Assembly: GCA_018055865.1 (NCBI GenBank)
Contig: JAGPGR010000095.1
Coordinates: 1 to 7,044, forward strand
Length of the DNA stretch: 7,044 nt
Source: Paludibacteraceae bacterium
Lineage (GTDB): Bacteria > Bacteroidota > Bacteroidia > Bacteroidales > Paludibacteraceae
Direction: 5' to 3'
A model generated the notes under the pieces. That model had not been told where the DNA came from and made no database searches. It worked only from the letters and a program-made list of their open reading frames with translations. Shown here piece after piece: positions 6,390 through 7,044 of this stretch. The position numbers and the translations under genes are program-made. Each line of letters begins with the position of its first letter. Position 1 is the first letter of the stretch.

Positions 6390-7044
6390 TTAAAATTTAT
6401 AACTGTAACTAACAGATGGAATGATGGGGAAAAGCGTCACCTGTTTCAGCACTTTGTTGCTCTCGTATTGTCCGGTTTTCGGATTGTAACTACCTTCGGA
6501 CGACTGATAGACCATAAATGGATTGAGTTGATTATACACGTTGTAAATACTGATGTTCCAGGTGCGGGTTCCCCGTTTTTTCTTTTTATGAAAATTCACT
6601 CCCAAATCCATCCGGTGGTAATTGTTGTAGCGATAGTTGTTGCGCGAGCTGATGTAAGTCTGTGAGGCAGGATAACTGTACATTTCGTTTGAATTCGGTA
6701 TTATAGGTCCCGGGTTGGTGTGGAGCCCCAGCGTAGCAGTGTTTCCGGTCGCAAAAACCCAATTGCCCGAAAGATCTATTTTTTCGGAGAATTTGTGCAT
6801 CACCGTCAGGCTCAAATCGTGTCGGCGGTCGTATTTAGCCGGAAAAATTCGCCCATAGTTCAGCTCCTGCCCGGGGCGATCGAAGAGCCGTTCGGTTTTC
6901 GACCAGGTATAGCCAAGCCATCCGGTAGTGCTTCCGAACGAGCGTTGAGCCAGAAACTCCACACCGTAAGACCAACCGCGCCCCATCACTACTTTTTCTT
7001 CCCAGCCGGATGATTCGCCCATAAAGGATGCGCCGTCTTTGTAT
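6390..7044 (-). CDS. TonB-dependent outer-membrane receptor, C-terminal part (5' end cut by window edge)
   Basis: The reading frame is open through the right window edge, so the ATG at 7022 is an internal Met, not a demonstrated start; seven further codons (YKDGASF) precede it. The 218 visible residues are the last beta-barrel strands of a TonB-dependent transporter, which imports a ligand across the outer membrane using energy passed on by TonB. Visible features are the barrel segments GYTWSKTER, FPAKYDRRHDL, NWVFATGN and NVYNQLNPF, all common in Bacteroidota receptors. The protein ends in SYSYKF, where the C-terminal Phe is the usual signal for barrel insertion by the BAM complex. The plug domain and any carboxypeptidase-like N-terminal domain lie outside the window. 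It is followed 4 bp later by the DUF4249 lipoprotein gene, so the two are probably co-transcribed and form one uptake unit. The ligand is unknown. Confidence 0.9.
   Translation of the reverse strand, partial: YKDGASFMGESSGWEEKVVMGRGWSYGVEFLAQRSFGSTTGWLGYTWSKTERLFDRPGQELNYGRIFPAKYDRRHDLSLTVMHKFSEKIDLSGNWVFATGNTATLGLHTNPGPIIPNSNEMYSYPASQTYISSRNNYRYNNYHRMDLGVNFHKKKKRGTRTWNISIYNVYNQLNPFMVYQSSEGSYNPKTGQYESNKVLKQVTLFPIIPSVSYSYKF

Noticed and set aside
7020..7022. ATG at 7022 as the start of a small 210-residue protein
   Set aside because: The frame stays open to the window edge and the content is the middle of a TonB-receptor barrel, so this Met is internal.

Overview
The window looks like a chromosome segment from a member of the Bacteroidota, most likely order Bacteroidales; the genus cannot be fixed by eye. 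The evidence is a TonB-dependent receptor followed by a DUF4249 lipoprotein, two promoters of the Bacteroidota type (TTTG or TTG, a 19-20 bp spacer, then TAnnTTTG), start codons without a usable Shine-Dalgarno sequence, and a DnaX with a Bacteroidales-like ATPase core. All seven genes lie on the minus strand, so transcription runs from high to low coordinates.

Layout in order of transcription: (1) 7044-6390, the C-terminal part of a TonB-dependent outer-membrane receptor, cut by the window edge, followed 4 bp later by a DUF4249 surface lipoprotein (6385-5366). (2) A 163-bp gap holding the dnaX promoter. (3) dnaX (5202-3409), the clamp-loader tau subunit. It carries a run of ten A's exactly where the shared ATPase/collar part ends, with stop codons directly behind it in both other frames. 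This is a strong candidate for programmed production of a short gamma form. (4) A 121-bp gap with a possible weak terminator and a clear promoter. (5) A tightly packed operon panG-panB-panC-panD-coaB (3287 to the left edge). The coaB reading frame runs off the left edge of the window and is identified here from its own translation.

How the genes work together: PanB makes ketopantoate from 2-ketoisovalerate, a DUF2520 protein (PanG-type) very probably reduces it to pantoate, PanD makes beta-alanine from aspartate, PanC joins the two into pantothenate, and CoaB adds cysteine to 4'-phosphopantothenate later in the coenzyme A pathway. The operon therefore encodes complete vitamin B5 synthesis plus one step of CoA assembly; the kinase (CoaA/CoaX) and the decarboxylase (CoaC) are not in view. 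The CoaB is the free-standing streptococcal/enterococcal-like kind rather than the usual CoaBC fusion, and the reductase is PanG-like rather than PanE. No insertion sequence, CRISPR array, tRNA or rRNA is visible.
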